DNA of 64,000 nt from Smittia aterrima (taxonomy: Eukaryota > Arthropoda > Insecta > Diptera > Chironomidae): the NCBI GenBank assembly GCA_033063855.1, contig CP093829.1, positions 6,148,243 through 6,212,242 on the forward strand, given 5' to 3'. Positions within the stretch are counted from its first letter, which is position 1. Every line of letters begins with the position of its first letter. The notes under the pieces were generated by a model. The model did no database searches. It was not told where the DNA came from and was given only the letters and a program-made list of their open reading frames with translations. This document shows, in pieces, positions 1-10,102 of the stretch. Made by a program: the position numbers and the translations under genes.

Positions 1-1690
1 TATACACTTTTTATTGTATCAATCTTTTGGATTCAGAGAGTCATATTTTCAGAACGGGTAAACATAGAGATATAATTTGAAGGGTAAATTGAAGTATATT
101 TCATTTGCGACGTTTCCTCAAAATATTTTGTCTTCTCAAACTGAATAATTCTAATCATATCCACGCATGAAAGTAGAAAAATTAACCTAAATATAAAATG
201 GCGATTTTACCGGTGAACCAGAAATTTTATCTACGAAATTTATTCTTCTGACTTTTAGAATGAGATTTGTTTTGTACATTTTAATTAAATCGGAATAGAT
301 ATTTATTACAAAAGATAAGAGAATTCATTTTACTTGAAACGGGATTAAAGTCAACATATTTGAAAAATCTTAGGAAAATATTCCAAAAAAATGAATTTTG
401 TGAGATAGAGCGAGGATTTTATTCATTATATCTGTATCGTAAAATGCCGGAATTGAATATATTCATTTCACAGCAGTCAAGAATAAAGCTAGCAATTATT
501 TAATATATAGAACTGTGAAAAATATTAAGAGATTTAGATGTAACGCAAGAAATCATCAAGAAGACAGAGATGAAAAGGAATGCCAGTCATCCAAGGATTG
601 GTCCATCGATTGGAAGTGCGCGGAAAGAAGTCCTGTAGCTGCAAATTAAACAACACCTGAACGTTGACCTGAGTTCATCAACTATCCGACAAGAGGGACG
701 TTTGATTGAAAAAGATGTAGAAGGCAGACTGTTCCAGTTAGAGATCCTTGAGCAGCATCAAGGATCGGCAGTATTAAACCAAGACTTTGACAACACGCGA
801 GAAAGTATCAAATCAGAGCAATTTTTTCTTTAAAAAGACTTCAGGAGTTTTATATGAATATTTATATGTTAAATATCAATTCGTCATTCCAAAAAGTCAT
901 ATGGAGCTAATAAAGTATTATCTCAGAAAAAAATTGCCTTGTTTTGATACTTCCTCGCGAAATAAAGTCTTGGTTTCATATGTTTCCTTGTTATAAAAGG
1001 ATCTCTAACTGCAAATCTGCCGTGTAAATCTTTTTCAATCAAACTAATTTGGATAGTTGATGAACTCAGGTCAACGTTAAATGTGTTTTTAATTTGCAGC
1101 GATATTTTACGCGCACTTGAAATCGATTTTGCTTGACTGGCATGACGCCATCTTTGTCCAATCTTGATGATGTCTTGCGTTTTCGTCCTAATCTCTTAAT
1201 ATTTTTCACAGTTCTATATATTAAATAATTGCTAGCTTTATTCTTGACTGCTGTGAAATGAATATTCATCAATTCCGCAATTTTACGATAAGATATCCCT
1301 CGATGAATAAAATCCTCGCTCTATCTCACCAAATTCATTTTTTTGGAATATTAAATAAGATTTTTCAATTATGTTTTAACTTTAATCCCTTCTATTGAAT
1401 CTTATCTTTGTAATAAATATCTATTCCGAACATAAAATGTACAAAAATCTCTTCTAAAAGTCAAAACTAATTTCGTATATAAAATTTTGGTGCATCGGTA
1501 AAATCGCCATTTTGTATTTAGGTTAATTTTTCTACTTTCTGCGTGGAAGTGATTAGAATTATTCATATGGAGAATAAAGCCCATGAAATATACTTCAATT
1601 TACCCTTCAAATTATATCTCTATGTTTACCCGTTCTGAAAATATGACTCTCTGAATTCAAAAGATTGATACAATAAAAAGTGTATATAAA
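1..1690. mobile_element. Tc1/mariner-like element in palindromic (fold-back) arrangement
   Basis: The first 20 bases (tatacactttttattgtatc) recur in reverse complement at about 1667-1686. The arms stay recognisably complementary inward to a centre near 870. The right arm, read on the minus strand, encodes pieces of a Tc1-type transposase: a helix-turn-helix/GRKRKTSSR linker at about 1066-1272, then in another frame a stretch containing SLIEKDLHGRFAVRDPF (about 950-1065), which resembles the region before the DDE domain. Frames are broken and no DDE domain is visible, so it is inactive. The right end abuts a TA-rich sequence next to the MITE at 1707. The left arm is a patchwork with array sequence (see findings). 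The left boundary may lie outside the window. Confidence 0.6.
541..780 (-). pseudogene. Scrambled fragment of the secreted repeat-protein gene
   Basis: Tracts of 8-30 bases match the 3' half of the array gene (for example ccaaggattggtcc, gaaagaagtcctgtagct, gacaagagggacgttt, gagcagcatcaa). They alternate with tracts matching the Tc1-like right arm. No reading frame survives. It is either a chimeric pseudogene or a consensus artefact. Confidence 0.5.
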
Positions 1691-1706
1691 TATTTGACTT
1701 TGACTG

Positions 1707-1805
1707 TAGGTGCCATTTGAATTTAACGGTTTTCTCATACAAAAAATTACCGAACGCAACTTAACGGTAAAGGGAAAATTTGACCGTTATTTCAAATGGC
1801 ACCTA
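1707..1805. mobile_element. Palindromic MITE, copy 1
   Basis: The ends are inverted repeats: taggtgccatttgaa at the left and ttcaaatggcaccta at the right. The interior is AT-rich and contains a second inverted pair (aacggt and accgtt words). This copy directly follows the Tc1-like element, so its left flank differs from copies 2 and 3. Confidence 0.7.
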
Positions 1806-2322
1806 TATCTGCCTCTTCAACCAAACTTCGTCAGCAGATCCGCAAACTCAAGCAAGAATTTCATTTGCGACGTTTCCTCAAAATATTTTGTCTTCTCAAA
1901 CTGAAATTCGAAATATCTGAAAGTGACAATGAAACTGTAGAGAGAAAGAAACAAGCGACAAAGTGAAACTTGGATGGTGAAAGAAAATCTCATTTATTCT
2001 TCTGATTGTTATCAAAGAATGAGGCTCAGTTTGTTTTGTTTCTGTTTAATTAAATGAAAAATGCTCTTCGTCAACAAACTTTTAATTGAGAATTCATTTT
2101 ACTTGAAACGGGAAGTCAACAGCCTTCGTCATCCAGAAAATCAGGAAAATATTCGAAAAAGAAAGGTTGATTGACATTTTATTGTCATTTTTGTATGAAA
2201 ATTCAAACTTTATTATTTCAAAATCTTTTTATTTTGATTTAGGTCTTTTAATTTCAAAATACTAAGACGTTTAGATGTAATCAAGAAATTAATAGAAGAC
2301 AGAGAGAAAAGGAATCCAGAAT

Positions 2323-2742
2323 TCATCCAAGGATTGGTCCAACGATTGGAATGCCGGAAAGAAGTCCTGTAGCTGTGTTGACAACACCTGAAAGAGCTCC
2401 TCCGACAAGAGGGACGTTTATAAGTGTAGAAGAGACTGTTCCAAGAGGTCCTTGAGCAGCATCAATTGGATCGGCAGTATTAGCGACTGGGTTGACAACA
2501 CCTGAAAGAGCTCCTCCGACAAGAGGGACGTTTATAAGTGTAGAAGAGACTGTTCCAAGAGGTCCTTGAGCAGCGTCAATTGGATCGGCAGTATTGGCGA
2601 TTGGAATGACAACACCTGAAAGAGCTCCTCCGACAAGAGGGACGGTTTGAAGTGTAGCTCCAACAACAGTTGCGTCAATTGGATCGGCAGCAGAAGCTGC
2701 AATGATGATGGCAATGAATGCGGCGACAATGAAAAGTTTCAT
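2323..2742 (-). CDS. Small secreted repeat protein, array copy 1
   Basis: This single-exon gene encodes 139 aa. Residues 1-18 (MKLFIVAAFIAIIIAASA) form a clear signal peptide. The rest is about three imperfect repeats of roughly 36 aa built from ADPIDA, GPLGTVSSTL, NVPLVGGALSGVV and NT, ending in SGIPIVGPILG. The mature protein is hydrophobic, rich in Gly, Ala, Val, Leu, Ser and Thr, and has no cysteine, so a structural, silk-like or surface-coating peptide is possible; that is inference. I do not recognise a named family. The ATG is preceded by a promoter region conserved across the array, and AATAAA-type signals lie downstream (minus strand, about 2210-2235). It is one of a head-to-tail tandem array on the minus strand. 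Confidence 0.75.
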   Translation of the reverse strand: MKLFIVAAFIAIIIAASAADPIDATVVGATLQTVPLVGGALSGVVIPIANTADPIDAAQGPLGTVSSTLINVPLVGGALSGVVNPVANTADPIDAAQGPLGTVSSTLINVPLVGGALSGVVNTATGLLSGIPIVGPILG

Positions 2743-2779
2743 TTTGAATTTTGACTTGTTAAGAACTTGACTGGAACTA

Positions 2780-2818
2780 AACTGATGAAAATGACTTCGA
2801 AAAGTCGCTTTTTAATAA
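2780..2818 (-). promoter_or_regulatory. Core promoter of the array gene (TATA-like plus Inr)
   Basis: On the minus strand a TATTAAAA box (about 2810-2817) lies about 34 bases before an arthropod initiator TCAGTT (2780-2785), about 40 bases before the ATG. The same arrangement precedes the copies starting at 4624, 6518, 12991 and 11644; in the distant paralogue at 14788 the box and spacing are kept and the initiator reads TCAGTT. Confidence 0.5.
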
Positions 2819-2829
2819 AATTTCACGAT

Positions 2830-3210
2830 CATCGAATTGTGACGTGCGAAAAGTGAAAAACATTTACTTTACACCAGCTGCAAGTTCATGAGCGAGGTTC
2901 ACGCGCCAAATGAAGAAGGAAGTTGAACCCGACGTTCGGTGATGATCTCAACTTTTATTTTGACAAGTGGAAAATGAACAAAACATTTCAAGGAAGTCTA
3001 TCTGATAAGTCAAAGCCACGTTTGTGACCTACACGTTCCGAGTAAGAATTTTGTTTAATTTCAAAGTACATCAAATTGTGATGTGCTAAAAATGAAAAAT
3101 ATTTACTTAAAACCAACTGCAAAGTTTTTCGACTACGAAGAAGGAAATCAAACCCAACTTTCGGCGACGATCCAGATGATTTCATCTTTTGATTCAAAAG
3201 ATGGAAAAAG
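2830..3210 (-). repeat. Duplicated upstream module of the array gene
   Basis: Two diverged copies of a block of about 145 bases, 2830-2975 and 3068-3210, share ordered words: atcgaattgtgacgtgc versus atcaaattgtgatgtgc, then atttactt, ctgcaa, gaagaagga, and a terminal ttttga. The module recurs upstream of the other array genes (about 4712-5092, 6606-6986, 11735-12110, 14880-15310). A 75-aa frame across it (3215-2988) begins with TTG and looks incidental. A duplicated enhancer is the simplest reading, as inference. Confidence 0.45.
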
Positions 3211-3583
3211 AGCAAAGTAATTTCAAGTTTTTAATAATGTAGACAAGAAATAAAGAATTTTGATTCAATTTACGTTAACATGGGAACATTTACTTTCAGA
3301 GGTTGAATTTCACTTAGAACAATGATTTCCTTATTCTTCCTCAAAATCGTCATTAAAAATGTTCCTATCATCGGCAGAGAAGTTTTATTTAAACAGATGA
3401 AAACGAAAACTGAAAGCCTTTGTGTTTTCCTTATACCTGCTGTGTAGGCAACATTTGTTTCATTTCAACCGTTTTTCTTTGAATGAATTAATTCAAAATT
3501 ATCTTCAACTATTTTTTATTCAAGTTTTGAAGTCTTTGCCTTTGTCGTGATGAACTGTTTCACGAATTTCAATTCAAACTTCG

Positions 3584-3715
3584 GGCTCTACGAGCAGATA
3601 TAGGTGCCATTTGAATTTAACGGTTTTCTCATACAAAAAATTACCGAACGCAACTTAACGGTAAAGGGAAAATTTGACCGTTATTTCAAATGGCACCTAT
3701 ATCTGCCTCTTCAAC
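3584..3715. mobile_element. Palindromic MITE, copy 2, with 9-bp flanking repeat
   Basis: The inverted-repeat core at 3601-3699 is identical to copy 1. The flanking direct repeats caaacttcg at 3575-3583 and 3716-3724 look like a target-site duplication. Related unoccupied sites carry a single copy (about 7336-7344 and 15657-15665). An 8-9 bp duplication points to a hAT-like mobiliser. Confidence 0.65.
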
Positions 3716-4216
3716 CAAACTTCGTCAGCAGATCCGCAAACTCAAGCAAGAATTTCATTTGCGACGTTTCCTCAAAATATTTTGTCTTCTCAAACTGAAA
3801 TTCGAAATATCTGAAAGTGACAATGAAACTGTAGAGAGAAAGAAACAAGCGACAAAGTGAAACTTGGATGGTGAAAGAAAATCTCATTTATTCTTCTGAT
3901 TGTTATCAAAGAATGAGGCTCAGTTTGTTTTGTTTCTGTTTAATTAAATGAAAAATGCTCTTCGTCAACAAACTTTTAATTGAGAATTCATTTTACTTGA
4001 AACGGGAAGTCAACAGCCTTCGTCATCCAGAAAATCAGGAAAATATTCGAAAAAGAAAAGTTGATTGACATTTTATTGTCATTTTTGTATGAAAATTCAA
4101 ACTTTATTATTTCAAAATCTTTTTATTTTGATTAAGGTCTTTAAATTTCAAAATACTAAGACGTTTAGATGTAACCAAGAAATCCATAGAAGACAGAGAG
4201 AAAAGGAATCCAGAAT

Positions 4217-4624
4217 TCATCCAACGATTGGAATGCTGGAAAGAAGTCCTGTAGCTGTGTTGACAACACCTGAAAGAGCTCCTCCGACAAGAGGGACGTT
4301 TATAAGTGTAGAAGAGACTGTTCCAAGAGGTCCTTGAGCAGCATCAATTGGATCGGCAGTATTAGCGACTGGGTTGACAACACCTGAAAGAGCTCCTCCG
4401 ACAAGAGGGACGTTTATAAGTGTAGAAGAGACTGTTCCAAGAGGTCCTTGAGCAGCGTCAATTGGATCGGCAGTATTGGCGATTGGAATGACAACACCTG
4501 AAAGAGCTCCTCCGACAAGAGGGACGGTTTGAAGTGTAGCTCCAACAACAGTTGCGTCAATTGGATCGGCAGCAGAAGCTGCAATGATGATGGCAATGAA
4601 TGCGGCGACAATGAAAAGTTTCAT
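4217..4624 (-). CDS. Small secreted repeat protein, array copy 2
   Basis: This copy encodes 135 aa and is nearly identical to copy 1 through the signal peptide and all three repeats. A 12-base loss near the stop removes the terminal PILG, so it ends SSIPIVG. It lies 1882 bases from copy 1 in the same orientation, with the same MITE and upstream module, so the whole unit was duplicated recently. Function is unknown and export is predicted from the signal peptide. Confidence 0.75.
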   Translation of the reverse strand: MKLFIVAAFIAIIIAASAADPIDATVVGATLQTVPLVGGALSGVVIPIANTADPIDAAQGPLGTVSSTLINVPLVGGALSGVVNPVANTADPIDAAQGPLGTVSSTLINVPLVGGALSGVVNTATGLLSSIPIVG

Positions 4625-5465
4625 TTTGAATTTTGACTTGTTAAGAACTTGACTGGAACTAAACTGATGAAAATGACTTCGAAAAGTCGCTTTTTAATAA
4701 AATTTCACGATCATCGAATTGTGACGTGCGAAAAGTGAAAAACATTTACTTTACACCAGCTGCAAGTTCATGAGCGAGGTTCACGCGCCAAATGAAGAAG
4801 GAAGTTGAACCCGACGTTCGGTGATGATCTCAACTTTTATTTTGACAAGTGGAAAATGAACAAAACATTTCAAGGAAGTCTATCTGATAAGTCAAAGCCA
4901 CGTTTGTGACCTACACGTTCCGAGTAAGAATTTTGTTTAATTTCAAAGTACATCAAATTGTGATGTGCTAAAAATGAAAAATATTTACTTAAAACCAACT
5001 GCAAAGTTTTTCGACTACGAAGAAGGAAATCAAACCCAACTTTCGGCGACGATCCAGATGATTTCATCTTTTGATTCAAAAGATGGAAAAAGAGCAAAGT
5101 AATTTCAAGTTTTTAATAATGTAGACAAGAAATAAAGAATTTTGATTCAATTTACGTTAACATGGGAACATTTACTTTCAGAGGTTGAATTTCACTTCGA
5201 ACAATGATTTCCTTATTCTTCCTCAAAATCGTCATTAAAAATGTTCCTATCATCGGCAGAGAAGTTTTATTTAAACAGATGAAAACGAAAACTGAAAGCC
5301 TTTGTGTTTTCCTTATACCTGCTGTGTAGGCAACATTTGTTTCATTTCAACCGTTTTTCTTTGAATGAATTAATTCAAAATTATCTTCAACTATTTTTTA
5401 TTCAAGTTTTGAAGTCTTTGCCTTTGTCGTGATGAACTGTTTCACGAATTTCAATTCAAACTTCG

Positions 5466-5597
5466 GGCTCTACGAGCAGATATAGGTGCCATTTGAATTT
5501 AACGGTTTTCTCATACAAAAAATTACCGAACGCAACTTAACGGTAAAGGGAAAATTTGACCGTTATTTCAAATGGCACCTATATCTGCCTCTTCAAC
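5466..5597. mobile_element. Palindromic MITE, copy 3
   Basis: Core 5483-5581 is identical to copies 1 and 2, with the same direct repeats caaacttcg at 5457-5465 and 5598-5606. It was carried along with the tandem unit rather than inserted independently, because the flanks match copy 2. Confidence 0.65.
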
Positions 5598-6098
5598 CAA
5601 ACTTCGTCAGCAGATCCGCAAACTCAAGCAAGAATTTCATTTGCGACGTTTCCTCAAAATATTTTGTCTTCTCAAACTGAAATTCGAAATATCTGAAAGT
5701 GACAATGAAACTGTAGAGAGAAAGAAACAAGCGACAAAGTGAAACTTGGATGGTGAAAGAAAATCTCATTTATTCTTCTGATTGTTATCAAAGAATGAGG
5801 CTCAGTTTGTTTTGTTTCTGTTTAATTAAATGAAAAATGCTCTTCGTCAACAAACTTTTAATTGAGAATTCATTTTACTTGAAACGGGAAGTCAACAGCC
5901 TTCGTCATCCAGAAAATCAGGAAAATATTCGAAAAAGAAAAGTTGATTGACATTTTATTGTCATTTTTGTATGAAAATTCAAACTTTATTATTTCAAAAT
6001 CTTTTTATTTTGATTAAGGTCTTTAAATTTCAAAATACTAAGACGTTTAGATGTAACCAAGAAATCCATAGAAGACAGAGAGAAAAGGAATCCAGAAT

Positions 6099-6518
6099 TC
6101 ATCCAAGGATTGGTCCTACGATTGGAATGCCGGAAAGAAGTCCTGTAGCTGTGTTGACAACACCTGAAAGAGCTCCTCCGACAAGAGGGACGTTTATAAG
6201 TGTAGAAGAGACTGTTCCAAGAGGTCCTTGAGCAGCATCAATTGGATCGGCAGTATTAGCGACTGGGTTGACAACACCTGAAAGAGCTCCTCCGACAAGA
6301 GGGACGTTTATAAGTGTAGAAGAGACTGTTCCAAGAGGTCCTTGAGCAGCGTCAATTGGATCGGCAGTATTGGCGATTGGAATGACAACACCTGAAAGAG
6401 CTCCTCCGACAAGAGGGACGGTTTGAAGTGTAGCTCCAACAACAGTTGCGTCAATTGGATCGGCAGCAGAAGCTGCAATGATGATGGCAATGAATGCGGC
6501 GACAATGAAAAGTTTCAT
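6099..6518 (-). CDS. Small secreted repeat protein, array copy 3
   Basis: This copy encodes 139 aa and appears identical in protein sequence to copy 1, including the signal peptide and the SGIPIVGPILG end. It sits 1894 bases from copy 2 in the same orientation. Near identity of spacer and gene argues for recent unequal crossing-over or gene conversion. Function is unknown. Confidence 0.75.
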   Translation of the reverse strand: MKLFIVAAFIAIIIAASAADPIDATVVGATLQTVPLVGGALSGVVIPIANTADPIDAAQGPLGTVSSTLINVPLVGGALSGVVNPVANTADPIDAAQGPLGTVSSTLINVPLVGGALSGVVNTATGLLSGIPIVGPILG

Positions 6519-7627
6519 TTTGAATTTTGACTTGTTAAGAACTTGACTGGAACTAAACTGATGAAAATGACTTCGAAAAGTCGCTTTTTAATAAAATTTC
6601 ACGATCATCGAATTGTGACGTGCGAAAAGTGAAAAACATTTACTTTACACCAGCTGCAAGTTCATGAGCGAGGTTCACGCGCCAAATGAAGAAGGAAGTT
6701 GAACCCGACGTTCGGTGATGATCTCAACTTTTATTTTGACAAGTGGAAAATGAACAAAACATTTCAAGGAAGTCTATCTGATAAGTCAAAGCCACGTTTG
6801 TGACCTACACGTTCCGAGTAAGAATTTTGTTTAATTTCAAAGTACATCAAATTGTGATGTGCTAAAAATGAAAAATATTTACTTAAAACCAACTGCAAAG
6901 TTTTTCGACTACGAAGAAGGAAATCAAACCCAACTTTCGGCGACGATCCAGATGATTTCATCTTTTGATTCAAAAGATGGAAAAAGAGCAAAGTAATTTC
7001 AAGTTTTTAATAATGTAGACAAGAAATAAAGAATTTTGATTCAATTTACGTTAACATGGGAACATTTACTTTCAGAGGTTGAATTTTACTTCGAACAATG
7101 ATTTCCTTATTCTTCCTCAAAATCGTCATTGAAAATGTTCTTACCATCGGCAGAGAAGTTTTAATTAAACAGATGAAAACGAAAACTGAAAGTTGAACCT
7201 GCTGTGTAGGCAACATTTGTTTCACATCAACAGTTTCTCTTTGCATGAATTAATCGAAAATTATCTTCAACTTTTTCTCTCTCCAAATGTTGAAATCTTT
7301 GCATTTGTCGTGATAACCTGTTTCACGAATTTCAATTCAAACTTCGTCAGCAGATTCGCAAAGTCGAGCAAGAATTTCATTTGCGACGTTTCCTCGAAAT
7401 ATTTTGTCTCAACGTTAGCTGAACTTAGCTGGATTCGATTTTAATAAATGTAGATGATTCCGATTTAGTTAGAATTAATTTTTGACAGCAGAAATGTTTT
7501 AAAATAAAATGAAAATTCAAACTTTAATATTTCAAAATCTTTTTATTTTGATTAAGATATTTAAATTTCAAAATAATTAGACATTTAGAGTTAACCAAGA
7601 ACTCACACCGACACCAGAAAGAAGAAG

Positions 7628-7915
7628 TCAGACGAGTGTATTAACAACTGTATTGAGAACTGGTCCAACGATTGGAATGGTAGAAAGAAGTCCTGTAGCT
7701 TCGGCAGCTGGAAGAGCTCCTCCGACAAGAGTGACGTTTTGAAGTGTAGATAAGACTGTTCCAAGAGCTCCTTGAGCAGCGTCAATTGGATCGGCATTAT
7801 TAGTGACTGTGTTGGCAACACCTGAAAGAGCTCCTCCGACAAAAGGGATTTTTTGAAGTATAGAAGAGGCCGTTTCAAGAGCTCCTTGAGCAGCGTCAAG
7901 TTGGGGGTTGTTCAA
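7628..7915 (-). pseudogene. 5'-truncated, diverged copy of the secreted repeat protein
   Basis: About 95 codons show two repeats (QLDAAQGALETASSIL..., NADPIDAAQGALGTVLSTL...), each followed by a VGGAL motif, and end GLLSTIPIVGPVLNTVVNTLV. There is no ATG, signal peptide or promoter. The coding sequence stops at about 7915 against a dispersed repeat (7916-8062) that also occurs at 13340-13450. A broken copy is likeliest; an undetected upstream exon cannot be excluded. Confidence 0.55.
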
Positions 7916-8062
7916 AAGTTAAGTTTTGTGTTAATGAACGACGCCACCAGTTTATTTTTTCACCACCAGTTGCGCTTAAGTCGAACGTCACGCCACAGAC
8001 AGAAGGAAATAGCGAAGGAAAGAATTTCAGATCAAGCCAATTCTTATTATTATTATTTTTGA
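7916..8062. repeat. Dispersed repeat, copy A
   Basis: Reverse complement of this stretch matches 13340-13450 (words aataataataagaattggct, gaaattctttcc, cgcaactgg, gtgaaaaaat). It lies at the breakpoint of the truncated array gene and next to copia remnants, so it is probably the end of a transposable element. Confidence 0.5.
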
Positions 8063-8103
8063 TGATAATTCTTCCTTCATAGCGAGTATCCATTTATTTT
8101 TCT

Positions 8104-8937
8104 TCACACATTTCGTGGCATCTTTGTAGTTCTTTGGTTCATAATTATCACTTCAAATCTCCGCTTGATATATGTAACATAATCATTCAATCTAGCTGGA
8201 GAAACTCCAGCATTAATTCTCTGGGTTCTTCTTGGCATATTTAATTGTTGATCATCTTCAACTTGCTCCTCCTCAATGTTAATTTCTTCGTCGTCAGTAT
8301 TTGTGAGATGATCACTTTCAGAATCTGATGCATTTGCATCATAGAAATCATCATCATTCATATGATTAAGAGAGAATTCGTATTCTTCATTGTTTCGCGC
8401 TTGCGAAACACTTTTCTTTCGGTCCTTTGAGTCTAAAATTTTAAAATCTCTACTTACAATGACCTTGTTTTGTTCATTAACAAAACGAAATCCTTTCGAA
8501 GCTTCGTCATATCCTACGAACTTCATTCTTGTTGCTTTGTCATCTAATTTCTCCCTCTTCTCAAATGGCACCATGACTAAAGCATCAGCTCCAAACTCAT
8601 AGAAATCTTTAAGTTTAGATTTCTCGTTGAATAAAATTTCAAACGGTGATTTGTTACACTTGTCACGAACAACACGATTTAAAACAAAGTTTGCTGTTGT
8701 AATAGCTTCACCCCAAAATTGTTTTGATAGACCTGAATCACAAAGCATACTTCTTGTAGCTTCCATAAGCGTTCGATTCTTCCTCTCAGCAATTCCATTC
8801 TGTTCAGGTGCATATCCGACGGTACATTGAAAGCGAATTCCTTGTTGTCTAAGAAATGATTGTAATTTCTCATTTATATATTCCCCGCCACGATAACATC
8901 GAAACACTTTAACAGTCTTATTCAGTTGTATCTTCAT
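8104..8937 (-). pseudogene. Copia integrase core fragment
   Basis: The fragment reads RGGEY, then QGIRFQCTVGYAPEQNGIAE, then RKNRTLMEATRSML, typical of a copia integrase catalytic core and the start of the post-core region (KSPFEILFNEKSKLKDFYEFG). The residue normally Asp in the SDNGGEY motif is replaced: the copy reads CYRGGEY. It is then followed by an acidic linker (DDEEINIEEEQVEDDQQ) and stops before reverse transcriptase. The altered catalytic site and truncation make it non-functional. Confidence 0.75.
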
Positions 8938-9012
8938 TAATTGAAGAAATTCAATAGTTGCATCAGTTATCTCACTCTTTTGTCTTAATACTATTAAGTT
9001 AATAGTTTGATT

Positions 9013-9525
9013 TCAGTAAACCCACTGAAAACGTATGCCAGTAAGAACACTTGCAGAGCTCGAATCTAAACTCTTGAGCATTACAGAAACTCCAAACTCG
9101 GTTGTCAATACGTAATCCATCTCACTCAGTTTATCAAATTGTAGAAAGATCTTGTCAAGACGTTCTCGCATTGAGCCACCATTTTGTAGTTTTACTTTCA
9201 AAAGTTTTGATAAAACACGAGTTCTTCCAGCTGCCGTAGCTTTTTGATGATGAGTTTTCAAAGTATCCCAAATATCCTTGGCATCAACACAACGTTTAAT
9301 TAAAATCACTTGATTGTTGTCACAATTCTGAGCGATAATGCTTGCCGCTTTGTTCATCAATTTACGAGATTCAGCTGTTGGAGGAACCACTCGTTCTCCC
9401 GTCACAGTTTTCCATACTCCTTCATTGATCAGAATTAAATTCATCTTAAACGACCAAGTATCGTTATTCTCATGGTTCAAGTTCTCAATTTTGTACGACG
9501 ATTTATCAATCGATGACGACGCCAT
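9013..9525 (-). pseudogene. Copia gag fragment
   Basis: The frame starts with ATG (MASSSIDKSSYKIENLNHEN) and carries the copia gag pattern: NDTWSFKMNLILI, an AxxxIxQNcD-like segment, AKDIWDTLKTHHQ and RLDKIFLQFDKLSEM. It ends abruptly after about 170 aa without the CCHC knuckle expected of a full copia gag, because of the internal deletion. Upstream sequence (9530-9900) may be leader or LTR remnant; I could not define LTR ends. Confidence 0.75.
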
Positions 9526-10102
9526 TTTACGATTCTCACACTTTTTCTCACTTTCAGCGACAAATTTTTTCGAAGCAACATCGAGTTCGCTGATAACTCG
9601 CGCCCAGAAACATCAAAAATTATAAAATATCAAAGTAACCTCAAAATGCAACACGAGTTGCAACCAAAAATAAAAAATAGTCTTCGTCGCAAACGCAAGG
9701 TTAACGAATTCAAGCAATGAGAGTGAGAGAAAGAAAGCCACCTCATCTGGAAACAAAGGAAAAATCTCAAAAATAAACTTCGTCGCGAACTCGAGTTACC
9801 TCGCAAACGCAAGTTTAAGAACTTCAAGAAATAGAAAACCGATCGCTATCGCAATCAACAACTCTCCGGCATCGAATCCTTCATAATCAACTTAGTCAGT
9901 AAATATTTGAGATGTCTAATTAGAGATGTCTAAAATTATAAGTTTTCTTGGCATTTTATCTTATAAGTTGATTAGTGTAAGTTAGGTTTAAGATTTTTTT
10001 TTCTGAATGAAAGGGTTTTCAATGAAAACTTTTCATGTTTTCCCTTTTTAATCCAACTCATGATATCATTCGCAAAAGCACCTCAGACGCTTAAAAAATT
10101 AT

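Larger units (their letters stand above)
8104..9525 (-). mobile_element. Internally deleted Ty1/copia retrotransposon
   Basis: On the minus strand a gag-like open frame (9525-9013, 170 aa) is followed closely by an integrase-like frame (8937-8104, 277 aa). Protease and most of the integrase N-terminus are missing between them, and reverse transcriptase and RNase H are absent after 8104. The gag has the UBN2-type pattern with a conserved W near residue 24. No intact LTR pair is evident. It is a dead copy inside the secreted-protein array. Confidence 0.8.

Noticed and set aside
2532..2729. 65-aa Leu/Ser-rich frame inside the array genes (also at 4414, 6308, 12781)
   Set aside because: It overlaps the signal-peptide-bearing frame in another phase, with no leader of its own.
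2988..3215. 75-aa frame conserved upstream of array genes
   Set aside because: It starts with TTG and lies in the duplicated upstream block; conservation is at DNA level across a recent duplication, so it is not evidence of coding.
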